Shown here: one piece after another, positions 25,903-36,600 of the stretch
Layout of the letters: each line of letters begins with the position of its first letter
Numbering within the stretch: position 1 is the stretch's first letter
From: Bacteroides sp. Marseille-P3684
Lineage (GTDB): Bacteria; Bacteroidota; Bacteroidia; Bacteroidales; Bacteroidaceae
NCBI RefSeq assembly: GCF_900291465.1
Contig: NZ_LT985808.1
Span: 1,830,408 to 1,894,407 of the forward strand
Length of the DNA stretch: 64,000 bases
Direction: 5' to 3'
Notes under the pieces: model-generated
What the model was told of the DNA's origin: nothing
The model's database searches: none
What the model saw: only the letters and a program-made list of their open reading frames with translations
Made by a program: the position numbers and the translations under genes

Positions 25903-28900
25903 ATGGAGAAATGCAGATTTTTAAGCTTCGTGATGTTGCTTTGTTGTCTGTTGCTCACACCACCGGTGCAGGCACAGAATGACGATGGGAAGCGCATCAC
26001 GATGGAGTTGAAAGGAGAGACCCTGTCAGCTGCTTTGAAGAAGCTGGAAGGGTTGTCCGGTTACCGGATTTTGTTTTCGTATGATGACGTCAGCGACTAT
26101 CAGGTGAGCGGGCAAGTGAAGAATGCGACCGTTGAGGCTGCCTTGAAGATGATTTTGAAGGGGAAACCTTTCGAATACATTATCGATGGACAATTTATCA
26201 ACGTCAGCCATCTGAATAAGGGTAAGAAAAAACCGACGGGAGGGGATAAAAAGATTACCGGCACGGTGCTGTCCAAAGAGGACGGACTCCCGGTAATCGG
26301 AGCCTCGGTTCGTATTGCCGGGACGGAGCAGGGGGCTGCCACCGACCTCAACGGACAATTCACTTTAGATGTTAAGCCGGGAACAACCCTGCAGGTTTCA
26401 TACATCGGCATGAAGACACAGACCCTGCAGGCCATGCCGGGGATGGAGATCATCCTGGAGTCGGATGCCAAGACCCTGAATGATGTGGTGGTGACGGGAA
26501 TCTTCCGTAAAGCCAAGGAGAGCTATACGGGAGCGGCGACAAAGATAGGCGGGGAGAAACTGAAGATGTACAAAGGCCAGAACCTGCTTCAGACCCTGCG
26601 CAACGCCGACGCCTCACTGAATATCCCGATGAACAACATGATGGGTAGCGACCCGAACTCCCTGCCGCAGATGAACATCCGTGGCACATCCTCGTTGCCG
26701 CTCAGCATCAAGGAGCTGAATGAAACCACGAAACAAAACGTCAACACGCCGCTCATCATCATGAATGGTTTTGAAATCAGCCTGACCAAGCTGATGGACT
26801 ACAACGATGAAGAAATCGAGTCGATTACCATCCTGAAGGATGCTTCCGCTACCGCCATCTACGGTTCACGCGGTGCCAACGGCGTCATTGTGGTGGAGAC
26901 CAAACAGCCCGAACCCGGCAAGCTGAAGATGACAGCCATCGCCGGTCTGAGTCTGGAAATCCCCGACCTGACGTCTTATGACCTGCTGAATGCCCGCGAC
27001 AAGCTGGAGCTGGAACGTCTGGTGGGACTGTATGAGTCGGAAGGAAAGCCTTCGCAGACATTGGAGTATCAGAAAGACTATCAGAAACGCTTGAAAGATA
27101 TATTGTCTGGTGTAGACACGGATTGGCTGAATAAGCCCTTACGAACAGGAATTGGACAGAACTACAATCTACGCTTAGAGGGTGGTCGCGAGGAATTCCG
27201 TTGGGGAACTTCACTCTCTTGGAGAGATACGCAAGGTGCCATGAAGGGTTCATCCCGTCGGGTGTTCAATGGTGATATTACCCTGATGTACACGTATAAA
27301 GATTTGATATTCCGCAACTATACGAATATCGGGAACACATTGAGCGATAATAGCCCGTATGGCTCTTTTAGTACCTATGTGGAGATGCAACCCTATTATC
27401 GCCCCTATGATGATGATGATCGACTGATCCGTTATTTTCCAGGCCTTCACAAGACCTCGAATACCATACAGAATCCCTTGTATGATGCTACGCTGAACAC
27501 GTTTAATAAAAGCCGTACGTTAGGAATTATCAATAACTTCTCCATCGAATGGAAAATATTGCCAGAGCTGATACTGCGTGGACAGTTGGGACTTTCCACA
27601 ACCCGTTCGACAAGTGACATCTTTTATCCGGCAGAACATTCCATGTTTAATACCAAAGCTAATAACAGTTCGAATCTGGAAATTATTCGTAAAGGTAGAT
27701 ATAAGTATGGGAGTGGTGAGGGTTTCTCCTATGATGGCCGTTTGACTTTGAGCTATTCAAAGATTTTCAAAGACAAGCATCAGCTGTATACCGGTTTTGA
27801 TTATTCGATCACAGAGAGCAAGAGCAAGAACTACTCTTTCGTAGCAGAAGGGTTCAGCAGTCAGGATTTGCCTTTTTTAAGCAATGCATTGTCTTATGCA
27901 TCTGGTCAGGCTCCGACCGGTAGCGAGATTATCAGTCGTCGTGTAGGTTTCACCGGGAATGTGAACTATACATATGACAACCGCTATTTTGTGGATGCTT
28001 CCTACCGTTTGGATGGATCTTCTCAATTTGGTGCTGACAAACGTTTTGCTCCGTTCTGGAGTATTGGTGCCGGATGGAACATACATCATGAACGGTTTAT
28101 GGAGCCACTGTCGCCCGTGGTTAATGCTTTACGCCTGAAGGCATCGTATGGTGTGACTGGAACCATGGACTTCACTTCGGCAGCAGCACGTACCATGTAT
28201 CATTACAGTTCTGGAGACCGTTATGTCAGCTGGAACGCTGCTCACTTATCGGGATATGGAAATAAGAAACTGACTTGGCAAGATACCTATGAGACGAACT
28301 TGGGACTTGAGTTCTCTTTGTTTGATTACCGGATTAGCGGTGAATTCAACTATTATATAAAAGATACAGACGGGCTATTGTCTTCTATGAATATTCCCTT
28401 GGCCATGGGCTTTTCTTCCTATTCAGACAATGTGGGTAAAGTGCGCAACTCGGGTTTTGAAGCCTCTCTGAATGCATACCTGATTCGTGATACCCGGCAT
28501 GACTTTAGTTGGATGGTCAATGGCCAGTTGGTTTATAATAAAAATAAAATCATTAAGTTGTCCGATGCTATCAAGGCGCAGAATGAAGAGTTTATTTCTG
28601 CTTCGTCATCTATAGCTCGTACTCAGCCAGCCCACTTGCTCTATGAGGGCCGCTCGATGTATGGACTTTATGTCGTCCGTTCACAAGGCATCGATCCTGC
28701 AAATGGTCAGGAGATGTATTTGGACAAGGATGGCAATGTAACCAAGAGATGGAATAGGCAGGACTACACGTATGCAGGTGTTGATGCGACTTATGGTTCG
28801 CCTTATCGTGGAAATGCCGGTACTATGATTCGTTGGAAAGACTTGACACTGAACGTCTCCTTTGGATATCAATGGGGAGGACAGACTTATAATAGCACAT

Positions 28901-29256
28901 TGATCGACCGTGTAGAAGTCACGAATGGAACGATAGCTGTCCAGAATGTCGACCGGCGTGTGTTCAGTGATCGTTGGCAGAAGCCTGGAGACAGAACTTT
29001 CTTCAAGGCTTATGGAGACCAAGGAACGTATGCCACTTCCCGTTTCGTGATGGATGACAATTGGTTTGATATACAGTCCGTGAGCCTGCAATATCGTTGG
29101 AATAGTGTCTGGTTGCAGCGTACAGCCAAACTACAGAGTATACTCTTCGGGTTAAATATGACCGATTTGTGGCACTTCTCTTCCATTAAGTACGAACGAG
29201 GTACTAGCTATCCGTTTGCTCGGAATGTACAAGGTAGTGTGACGTTCTTATTCTGA
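25903..29256 (+). CDS. SusC/RagA-family TonB-dependent outer-membrane transporter, STN type (locus 1)
   Basis: This 1117-residue barrel imports a ligand captured by its SusD partner, driven by TonB. A signal peptide ends near residue 25. An STN domain covers about 30-100 (M-E-L-K-G-E-T-L-S-A-A-L-K), a carboxypeptidase-regulatory-like domain about 118-190, the L-N-D-V-V-V-T-G motif starts near 191, then the plug (N-I-R-G-T-S-S near 263), and the beta barrel ending S-V-T-F-L-F. STN domains usually contact an anti-sigma factor, but no sigma/anti-sigma pair is in the window. Codons 1-380 are GC-rich and closely match the second susC; from about 27060 the gene becomes AT-rich, suggesting a mosaic origin. 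The ligand is unknown. Confidence 0.93.
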   Translation: MEKCRFLSFVMLLCCLLLTPPVQAQNDDGKRITMELKGETLSAALKKLEGLSGYRILFSYDDVSDYQVSGQVKNATVEAALKMILKGKPFEYIIDGQFINVSHLNKGKKKPTGGDKKITGTVLSKEDGLPVIGASVRIAGTEQGAATDLNGQFTLDVKPGTTLQVSYIGMKTQTLQAMPGMEIILESDAKTLNDVVVTGIFRKAKESYTGAATKIGGEKLKMYKGQNLLQTLRNADASLNIPMNNMMGSDPNSLPQMNIRGTSSLPLSIKELNETTKQNVNTPLIIMNGFEISLTKLMDYNDEEIESITILKDASATAIYGSRGANGVIVVETKQPEPGKLKMTAIAGLSLEIPDLTSYDLLNARDKLELERLVGLYESEGKPSQTLEYQKDYQKRLKDILSGVDTDWLNKPLRTGIGQNYNLRLEGGREEFRWGTSLSWRDTQGAMKGSSRRVFNGDITLMYTYKDLIFRNYTNIGNTLSDNSPYGSFSTYVEMQPYYRPYDDDDRLIRYFPGLHKTSNTIQNPLYDATLNTFNKSRTLGIINNFSIEWKILPELILRGQLGLSTTRSTSDIFYPAEHSMFNTKANNSSNLEIIRKGRYKYGSGEGFSYDGRLTLSYSKIFKDKHQLYTGFDYSITESKSKNYSFVAEGFSSQDLPFLSNALSYASGQAPTGSEIISRRVGFTGNVNYTYDNRYFVDASYRLDGSSQFGADKRFAPFWSIGAGWNIHHERFMEPLSPVVNALRLKASYGVTGTMDFTSAAARTMYHYSSGDRYVSWNAAHLSGYGNKKLTWQDTYETNLGLEFSLFDYRISGEFNYYIKDTDGLLSSMNIPLAMGFSSYSDNVGKVRNSGFEASLNAYLIRDTRHDFSWMVNGQLVYNKNKIIKLSDAIKAQNEEFISASSSIARTQPAHLLYEGRSMYGLYVVRSQGIDPANGQEMYLDKDGNVTKRWNRQDYTYAGVDATYGSPYRGNAGTMIRWKDLTLNVSFGYQWGGQTYNSTLIDRVEVTNGTIAVQNVDRRVFSDRWQKPGDRTFFKAYGDQGTYATSRFVMDDNWFDIQSVSLQYRWNSVWLQRTAKLQSILFGLNMTDLWHFSSIKYERGTSYPFARNVQGSVTFLF

Positions 29257-29279
29257 TAAAACAGTAAAAGATTCCTATT

Positions 29280-30794
29280 ATGAAAAAGAAATATATTTCA
29301 TTCCTTTTTGCAGCCTGTTTGCTGGGGACAATGCCGTCTTGTAGCGACTGGCTGGATGTGACTCAAAATATAGAGAAGGATGCCGATAAGATGTTCGATA
29401 ATTACAGCGGTTTTAAGGGAGCTCTTACGGGGTGTTACTCTGATTTGACAAAGAGAGATTTGTATGGAACACGTATGACGATGTCGACTGTAGATGCGTT
29501 GGCTTCTTTGTGGTATTTCGACATGTCAGTGGACTATTATGACTATATCAAGGAAAACTATTACCTGCGTAATCATGACTATAGTCAAACGATGTCTCAA
29601 TCGATTTTTGAGAGTATCTATAGTAATATGTATAATGCTGTGTTGGAGGTGAATCGGGTTATTCAGGCTTTCCAAGAGGGGAAAGGACTTGTGATATCCG
29701 ATGCAAAATCGCGCGCAGTGGTTGAAGGTGAAGCTTATGGGTTGCGTGCCTTCCTGCATTTGGACATATTGCGTCTGTTTGGACAGGTTCCCGTGGAAGC
29801 ATCCATCCAAGTAAAACTTCCTTATGCAGAGGTTACCTCCTTTGAACAATCGTTGACTTATTATACCTTTGATGAATACGTCTCGAAACTCAAGGAGGAT
29901 ATTGAGCGAGCTAAGTCGTTATTGAAAGAGAATGATCCGGTCGGACAATATACCTTGTTAGAATTGAATCAAGTAGGCACAAAGGACAGTGATGTAACTC
30001 TGGATGATGATTTTATGTCCTATCGTCAATACCGCATGAACTATTGGGCTGTGCGTGCTTTGGAGGCTCGTATGTACCTCTATCTGGGAGACAAGGCGAA
30101 AGCGCATGATGTTGCGTTAGAGGTAATAAATGCAAAGACAGCTTCCGGTAAGGATGTGGTCGAGCTTAGTAGTTTTCAGGATTATGGTCAGGCAACTCAT
30201 AAGGTGTATTCTTCTCCATCAGAATGTCTGTTCTCTCTTCATTTTGCTAATTTGCATGACATCTCTGTACCTTTGCTTTATGGCAAGCCGGAAGTGGAAG
30301 GGGAAACTAATGCCGGGGTTGTGAGTGCACAGCGAAATCTGGTTATGTCCACGACATGGAAGGATGATTTGTTTGTAGGTTGTGACCCTAATGATGTCCG
30401 GGAGGATATATGGTCAGATACTAAAGACTCGCAGAATCATGAATACCCGACTATCAGTAAATATTATGTGGAAGAAGATTCACCGGGAATTATTCCGCTG
30501 TTGCGTTTGTCTGAAATGTATCTGATAGCGATGGAGGGTGCTACTACGCTGGAGGAGGTCAATACTCTTTATTCGAAGTATATGGTATCCAAGAATGTAT
30601 CCCGTTCGGATTATTTTAAATCTTTTGATGAACTGAAAATTGAATTGCCTAAGGAATATCGTCGCGAGTTCTTTGCTGAAGGGCAGATGTTCTATTTCTA
30701 TAAACGCAATAAGACCCAGCGCCTGTGGTCAAATGAAAGCATGTCGATGGATGAAGGGCTGTATATTATCCCCAATCCTGATACTGATTTTTAA
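29280..30794 (+). CDS. SusD/RagB-family lipoprotein (locus 1)
   Basis: This 504-residue surface lipoprotein has its lipid-accepting cysteine at residue 21 (M-P-S-C-S-D-W-L-D). SusD proteins form the lid over the SusC barrel and bind the nutrient. The characteristic helical scaffold is visible: F-D-N-Y-S-G-F-K-G-A-L-T-G-C-Y near 40-54, R-A-V-V-E-G-E-A-Y-G-L-R-A-F-L-H near 143-158, and K-E-Y-R-R-E-F-F-A-E-G-Q-M-F-Y near 457-471. It starts 23 bp after susC. AT-rich codon use contrasts with the paralogue at 37049. Confidence 0.92.
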   Translation: MKKKYISFLFAACLLGTMPSCSDWLDVTQNIEKDADKMFDNYSGFKGALTGCYSDLTKRDLYGTRMTMSTVDALASLWYFDMSVDYYDYIKENYYLRNHDYSQTMSQSIFESIYSNMYNAVLEVNRVIQAFQEGKGLVISDAKSRAVVEGEAYGLRAFLHLDILRLFGQVPVEASIQVKLPYAEVTSFEQSLTYYTFDEYVSKLKEDIERAKSLLKENDPVGQYTLLELNQVGTKDSDVTLDDDFMSYRQYRMNYWAVRALEARMYLYLGDKAKAHDVALEVINAKTASGKDVVELSSFQDYGQATHKVYSSPSECLFSLHFANLHDISVPLLYGKPEVEGETNAGVVSAQRNLVMSTTWKDDLFVGCDPNDVREDIWSDTKDSQNHEYPTISKYYVEEDSPGIIPLLRLSEMYLIAMEGATTLEEVNTLYSKYMVSKNVSRSDYFKSFDELKIELPKEYRREFFAEGQMFYFYKRNKTQRLWSNESMSMDEGLYIIPNPDTDF

Positions 30795-30801
30795 CTCATA
30801 A

Positions 30802-31578
30802 ATGAAAATAGCGATGAAGAATATATACAAGTTTTTATTAGGTCTTTGCACGGTGTTCCCGGCGTTGACGTCCTGTGAGAAGGATTTACCGGTATACAAT
30901 AATGAGGCATGCGGTCTGATGTTTGAGTATAAGTATGAACGTGACTCTGTATTTGGTTATTCTTTTGCCTTTGGACCTAGTGATGTGACAATTGATACCG
31001 TGTTTATGAAGGTTTCTCTGTTGGGTAATGTCACTGATTATGATCGCCCCATAGCCCTACAGCAGGTGCTTACCGGTAAGAATGATGCTCGACCGGGTGA
31101 ACATTATGTACCGTTCGATGATCCTTCACTGGCTTCCAAATACATATTGCCCGCCAAGGCTACGTCTGCGACTATACCAGTGGTGTTTAAGCGGGACGCA
31201 ACGTTGAAGTCTGCTGATTATATCCTGAAACTGACGTTCAAACCGAATGAGGCTTTTACTTTTGCTGCAAAAGAGCGTGCTTATCGTACGCTGACAGTTT
31301 CTGACCAATTGCTGATGCCGAATAACTGGCGTCTTTATTGCCAACACTTTTTTGGCCGTTATGGAAAGGTTAAGCATCAGTTTATGATTGATGTGACAGG
31401 TTTCCGCTGGGATAATGAGTATGTGGATAACGAGGTAAAGCGGTATTTGAGCAGCGATCAGAACGTACTGTTTGGCTTGCAATATAAATTGCGGGATGCA
31501 GTAAAGCAATATAATGCCACGCATAAGGAACCTCTACGGGAGGGAGAAGAGTATGACAACGCGCTCGTTAAGTTTTAA
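30802..31578 (+). CDS. DUF4843-domain lipoprotein (locus 1)
   Basis: This 258-residue lipoprotein has Cys25 in L-T-S-C-E-K-D. Conserved points shared with the paralogue at 38598 include D-T-V-F/W, D-Y-D-R-P-I-A-L, G-E-H/K-Y-V, and L-K-x-T-F-K-P-N-E. The domain is known only as a companion of SusC/SusD systems; it probably sits on the cell surface as an accessory subunit. An alternative start at 30814 (ATG) gives a signal peptide matching the paralogue better. It begins 8 bp after susD, so it belongs to the same operon. Confidence 0.85.
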   Translation: MKIAMKNIYKFLLGLCTVFPALTSCEKDLPVYNNEACGLMFEYKYERDSVFGYSFAFGPSDVTIDTVFMKVSLLGNVTDYDRPIALQQVLTGKNDARPGEHYVPFDDPSLASKYILPAKATSATIPVVFKRDATLKSADYILKLTFKPNEAFTFAAKERAYRTLTVSDQLLMPNNWRLYCQHFFGRYGKVKHQFMIDVTGFRWDNEYVDNEVKRYLSSDQNVLFGLQYKLRDAVKQYNATHKEPLREGEEYDNALVKF

Positions 31579-31600
31579 CAATTTAAAGTGATTACGGCTT

Positions 31601-33160
31601 ATGAAAAAGATATATTATGGTCTGTTGGCAATGGTCTCCTTCTTATTGTCCTCATGTTTTGATGACAATGGGAACTATACCTATAAGGATGTAGAGGAGA
31701 TTAAGATTGAGGGATTGGCTGAAATGTACAGTAATAACTCTTACAACGGAGAGGTGCTGGAGATTGATCCGGTCATTACATCCAATTATACCGACTTGAC
31801 TTATGAATGGTATATGTGGAGTCTCGATAAAGAGGGAGAAGGCTCAAGTAATTGGGACGAAAATGAGGAACCTTATAAGGCTGAGCTTATCAGTACCGAT
31901 AAGAAGTTGTCATACCCGGTTGAGTGTCCGATAGGTCTGTATACACTGATGCTTAAAGTAACATCATCTTCTAATGGATATTTTGCAATGGCTACCACCC
32001 GGTTTGATGCGCAAACTGTGTTTACGCGTGGCTTCTATATATTGAAGGAAACAAAGGATGGAAATACGGAATTAGATCTTTACAGTCGTGATAGGAATGT
32101 ATTGTCTGATTTGTTGACGGCTACAGGACATGGAGCTATGAAAGGGAAACCTTTGGCGTTAGGGGCCTTGCAGAGTCATTCAATGTTGGATGATAATAAC
32201 GAATCTGTAGCGATACATACCGTATGTGTGACCACGCAAGATGGAGAGATTGGCCTATTTAATACAGAAAATTTAGAACAGGCGCATAATGCACATACCA
32301 TTATTACGGGTGGCTTGGATAAAGGGGAGATTCCCTATTTAGCCTTTACTTACGGATATAGTAATTATTTACTGACTGGAAGAGGATGTAATGTGGCATA
32401 TATTCCAAGTATGATGCCGACTTCAGGAGCCATAGGAATCCCTGCGAAGACAGGAGGTGCCAGTCGTTTTGTAATGACCGATGGTGGATATACTGTCTAT
32501 TATTGGAATAACGAAGAGCAGCGTATCGATTGTGCTGATTGTATGCAGTTTGGAGGAATGTTTACCTATGATGAGAATGGATTCTCTACCAAGGGAATGG
32601 AGTGCTTGATGTGTGGGCTTTCACAGACTGATGCTAAAGGTTATTTTCTTTTGAAAGATAAGGATGGGAAACAATATATTTATGAAATGGTTGCCCCTGT
32701 GGTTGGGAAAAATACTCCGACTCCTCATACAAATAAGCGTGTGGAAATCCCGGCAGACTCTAAGTTGGCATTAGCGACAGCCTATGCAGTGAATGCCAAA
32801 ACAACCAATGTGCTTTATTATGTATATAATAATAAGCTATATACGTATAATTTGCCGAATTATACAGAGAACCCAGCTCCTGTCAATTTGTCGGGACTAC
32901 CTGCTGACGAGACTATTACGTATTTGTCTTATCAGTGGCAGGATTATGACAATGACGAGGATAATAATTTTGTTTACCTGGTGGTTGGTACACAAAAGGG
33001 AGATGACTATAAGATCTACATGTATGATTTGGAAGCCGGTATGCCTAAAAATCTTGTGAAGTCGTTTGGAGGTCAAGGGAAAGTGAAGATGTGTGTTTAC
33101 ATGTCTTCTGCAGTATATAGCGGTATTATCCGGAAACAAAATAACTCTCTACCCAATTAG
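31601..33160 (+). CDS. PKD-like-family lipoprotein (locus 1)
   Basis: This 519-residue lipoprotein has Cys19 in L-L-S-S-C-F-D-D. The N-terminal part (about 20-140) is Ig/PKD-like and the rest resembles a beta-propeller, with repeated segments of the Y-x-V-Y-N-N-x-L-Y-x-Y-N type. It is the fourth gene in the conserved susC-susD-DUF4843-PKD order. The layout resembles the B. thetaiotaomicron BT2261-BT2264 complex, which has two extra lipoproteins and for which a peptide ligand was reported; I use that only as an analogy. AT-rich, like the two preceding genes. Confidence 0.82.
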   Translation: MKKIYYGLLAMVSFLLSSCFDDNGNYTYKDVEEIKIEGLAEMYSNNSYNGEVLEIDPVITSNYTDLTYEWYMWSLDKEGEGSSNWDENEEPYKAELISTDKKLSYPVECPIGLYTLMLKVTSSSNGYFAMATTRFDAQTVFTRGFYILKETKDGNTELDLYSRDRNVLSDLLTATGHGAMKGKPLALGALQSHSMLDDNNESVAIHTVCVTTQDGEIGLFNTENLEQAHNAHTIITGGLDKGEIPYLAFTYGYSNYLLTGRGCNVAYIPSMMPTSGAIGIPAKTGGASRFVMTDGGYTVYYWNNEEQRIDCADCMQFGGMFTYDENGFSTKGMECLMCGLSQTDAKGYFLLKDKDGKQYIYEMVAPVVGKNTPTPHTNKRVEIPADSKLALATAYAVNAKTTNVLYYVYNNKLYTYNLPNYTENPAPVNLSGLPADETITYLSYQWQDYDNDEDNNFVYLVVGTQKGDDYKIYMYDLEAGMPKNLVKSFGGQGKVKMCVYMSSAVYSGIIRKQNNSLPN

Positions 33161-33304
33161 CAGTCCTATATCTCAATGCAGAAAGATGTGCCTGTACATG
33201 ACCCAGGCACCTTATACTTTCGGCAGATGCAAATATTCCATCACGAACTGATAAATGAGATAGACGAGGCGACAGGTCAATAAGTCGGTAGTCTGAACCG
33301 TTGC

Positions 33305-33368
33305 AAGGGGAACGTACCCGTGCTAGAGGTTTGCGGAAGCGAACTGACAGCCATGGTACGTTCCCCTT
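33305..33368 (+). terminator. Long-loop hairpin terminator after locus 1
   Basis: A perfect 14-bp stem, AAGGGGAACGTACC (33305-33318) with GGTACGTTCCCCTT (33355-33368), has a 36-nt loop and runs into TTTTGTTG. Downstream, 33409-33421 repeats part of the right arm (AACG-CCCCTTTT). Confidence 0.65.
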
Positions 33369-33390
33369 TTGTTGTATGCCTTTCGCTACA

Positions 33391-33400
33391 CCCCCCCCCC
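33391..33400 (+). repeat. C10 homopolymer
   Basis: Ten consecutive C residues lie in the untranslated gap between the two SusCD loci, about 190 bp before the conserved promoter element of locus 2. The 33161-33675 gap otherwise contains the terminator, this tract and the element at 33589; no gene was seen. Confidence 0.6.
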
Positions 33401-33588
33401 ATCCGGGCAACGTCCCCTTTTCCGATGAAATAAATATTCACGAATCGCAAAATTCGTTGATGAACCTCAATATTTTTCTTTTATGACAAGAGTAGATGTT
33501 ATCTGATGGTTTTACAGTACTTTGCTGCTTGATTAGTCGGTCCGATAAACTAAATCTCCAAATTTTTTTTGAACTTTCTTAGAAAAAA

Positions 33589-33608
33589 GTCGTAAAAATG
33601 GTGCCCGA
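33589..33608 (+). promoter_or_regulatory. Conserved upstream element of the second susC
   Basis: This is a 20-bp sequence identical to 25816-25835, again 87 bp before the start codon, with conserved flanks (A-rich stretch before it, a TATATATAGAGAAG stretch after it). The pair suggests that both loci are switched by the same factor. Confidence 0.6.
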
Positions 33609-33675
33609 TTTTTTCTTTGAAACGTACTATATATAGAGAAGAAAAATATGAACATTCACTAAATTAAGTAGCATT

Positions 33676-36600
33676 ATGGAGAAATGTAGATTAATGAGCC
33701 TTGTGATGTTGCTTTGCAGTCTGTTGCTCACCCCTCCGGTGCAGGCACAGAATGACGACGGAAAGCGCGTCACGATGGAATTAAAAGGAGAGAATCTGTC
33801 AGCTGCATTGAAGAAGCTGGAAGGATTGTCCGGTTACAAGATTTTGTTCTCGTATGATGACGTCAGCAAGTATCAGGTAAGCGGACAAGTGAAGGATGCG
33901 ACCGTTGAGGCTGCCTTGAAGATGATTTTGAAAGGGAAGCCGTTCGAGTATGTCATCGACGGACGTTTCATCAATGTGAACCTTCTGAAAAATGGGAGTC
34001 AAAAACCCGTGGGGAGGGATAAGAAAGTTTCTGGAATGGTTATTTCAAAGGAGGACGGACTCCCGGTGATCGGTGCTTCGGTCCGTGTCATGGGGACCAA
34101 CCTCGGTGCGGCTACTGACGTTGAGGGACGTTTCACACTTAACAATGTGGAAGATGGAGCCAAGCTGCAGGTGTCGTACATCGGTATGAAGACACAGACT
34201 GTGGAGGCATTGCCTTCCATGGAAATCCTGTTGGAGTCGGACTCCGAGACCTTGGACGATGTCGTGGTGACCGGTATCTTCCGCAAGGCGCGTGAGAGCT
34301 ATACCGGTGCGGCAACTACCATCGGTCAGGAAAAGCTGAAGATGTATAAGGGCCAGAACCTGCTGCAGACATTGCGCAACGCCGATGCATCGCTCAACAT
34401 CCCGATGAACAACATGATGGGTAGTGACCCGAACTCCCTGCCGCAGATGAATATTCGTGGTACCTCTTCTCTTCCGCTGAGCATCGATGAGCTCAACGAA
34501 ACCACAAAGCAGAGCGTCAATACCCCGCTCATCATCATGGATGGTTTTGAAATCAGCCTGACCAAGCTGATGGACTACAACGATGAAGAAATCGAATCTA
34601 TCACCATCCTGAAGGATGCTTCTGCCACTGCCATCTACGGTTCACGTGGTGCCAACGGTGTAATCGTTGTCGAGACGAAGCAGCCCGAGCCCGGTAAACT
34701 GAAGATGACCGCTACGGCCGGTATCACGTTCGAAGTCCCCGACTTGACATCCTATGACCTGCTGAATGCCCGCGACAAGCTGGAACTGGAACGTATGGTC
34801 GGACTGTATGAGTCAGATGGCAAGCCGACGACAACGATGGAATACGAACAGCTTTACAAGTCGCGTTTGAAGGATGTTTTGTCCGGTGTCGAAACGGACT
34901 GGATGAGCAAGCCCTTGCGTACCGGTATCGGTCAGAACTACAATGTCCGTCTGGAAGGTGGTCGTGACGAGTTCCGTTGGGGAACCTCCTTGTCCTGGAA
35001 GGATACACAGGGAGCCATGAAGGGTTCTTCCCGCCGTGTGTTCAATGGCGACATCACCTTGATGTATACCTACAAGAACTTGTTGTTTAGGAATTATACG
35101 AACATTAGCAACACTTTGAGCGACGAAAGTCCTTACGGTTCGTTTAGTAATTATGTACAACAGCAGCCTTATAACAAACCTTACGATGAGAACGGGAATG
35201 TCATCCGTTATTTTGATACCACAGCCGGTTCGAGCTATCAGTCACAGAACCCCCTGTATGATGCCATGCTGAACACGTTCGACAAGAGCCGTACGTTGGG
35301 ATTGATTAACAACTTCTCCATCGAATGGCGGATTCTGCCGGAGTTGATCCTGCGCGGTCAGCTGGGATTGTCCACCACCCGTGGTACAAGCGACCTGTTC
35401 TATCCTGCCGAGCACTCCATGTTCAATGATACGGAATACACCGGACTGGAGGGAATCAGCCGGAAGGGAAGCTATACGTACGGAACGAGCGACTCCTTCA
35501 CTTACGACGGCCGTCTGACGCTGAGCTATTCGAAGACATTCAAGGATGTACACCAGCTGTATGCAGGTCTTGATTATTCGGTATCGGAAAGCAAGACACG
35601 TGACTATTCATTTGTAGCCGAAGGCTTCAGCAACGAAGACTTGTCATTCATCACCAACGCCTTGCAGTATCAGGACGGAAGTGCCCCGACGGGTAGCCAG
35701 ATTATTGACCGCCGCATCGGCTTTACCGGCAACGTCAACTATACGTATGACAACCGTTACTTCATTGATGGTTCCTATCGTATCGACGGTAGTTCCCAGT
35801 TCGGTTCAGACAAGCGCTACGCTCCTTTCTGGAGTGTCGGTGTGGGATGGAACCTGCACCATGAAAAGTTCATGGAAGGTCTGACGCCTGCCATCAGCAA
35901 CCTGCGTCTGAAAGCTTCCTACGGTGTGACGGGTGCCATGGACTTCAACCAGGCTGCCGTGGAGACCATGTACAATTACCTGTCAGCAGACCGCTATCTG
36001 AGCTGGAGTGCAGCCCACCTGCAGGGTCTTGGCAACAAGAACTTGACGTGGCAGGAGACACGTGAGTCGAACATCGGTCTGGAATTCTCCCTGTTCGACT
36101 ATCGCATCACCGGTTCTTTCGACTGGTACATCAAGGATACGGAAGGATTGGTTTCCCACATGAATATGCCTCTTGCCATGGGCTTCTCCTCTTACTCAGC
36201 CAACGTCGGCAAGGTGCGCAACAGTGGTTTCGAAGCTTCTTTGAGCGCTTATATCATCCGGGACATGGAGCGTGACTTCAGCTGGATGGTCAGCGGACAG
36301 TTGATTTACAACAAGAATGAGGTCATCAAGTTGTCTGATGCCATCAAGGCACAGAACGATGAGTATGTCTCCACCGGTGACTTGTCCAACACCTCTCCAG
36401 CCAATCTGCTGTATGAGGGACGTCCCCAATACGGTATCTATGTCGTTCGTTCCTTGGGCATCGACCCGGCTACCGGTAAGGAAATCTACCTGGACAAGAA
36501 TGGCAACCCGACTACCGTATGGAACACGGCAGACCGCGTTTATGCAGGTGTAGACGCCACTTATGGCTCTCCTTATCGTGGAAATGCCAGCACCATGATC

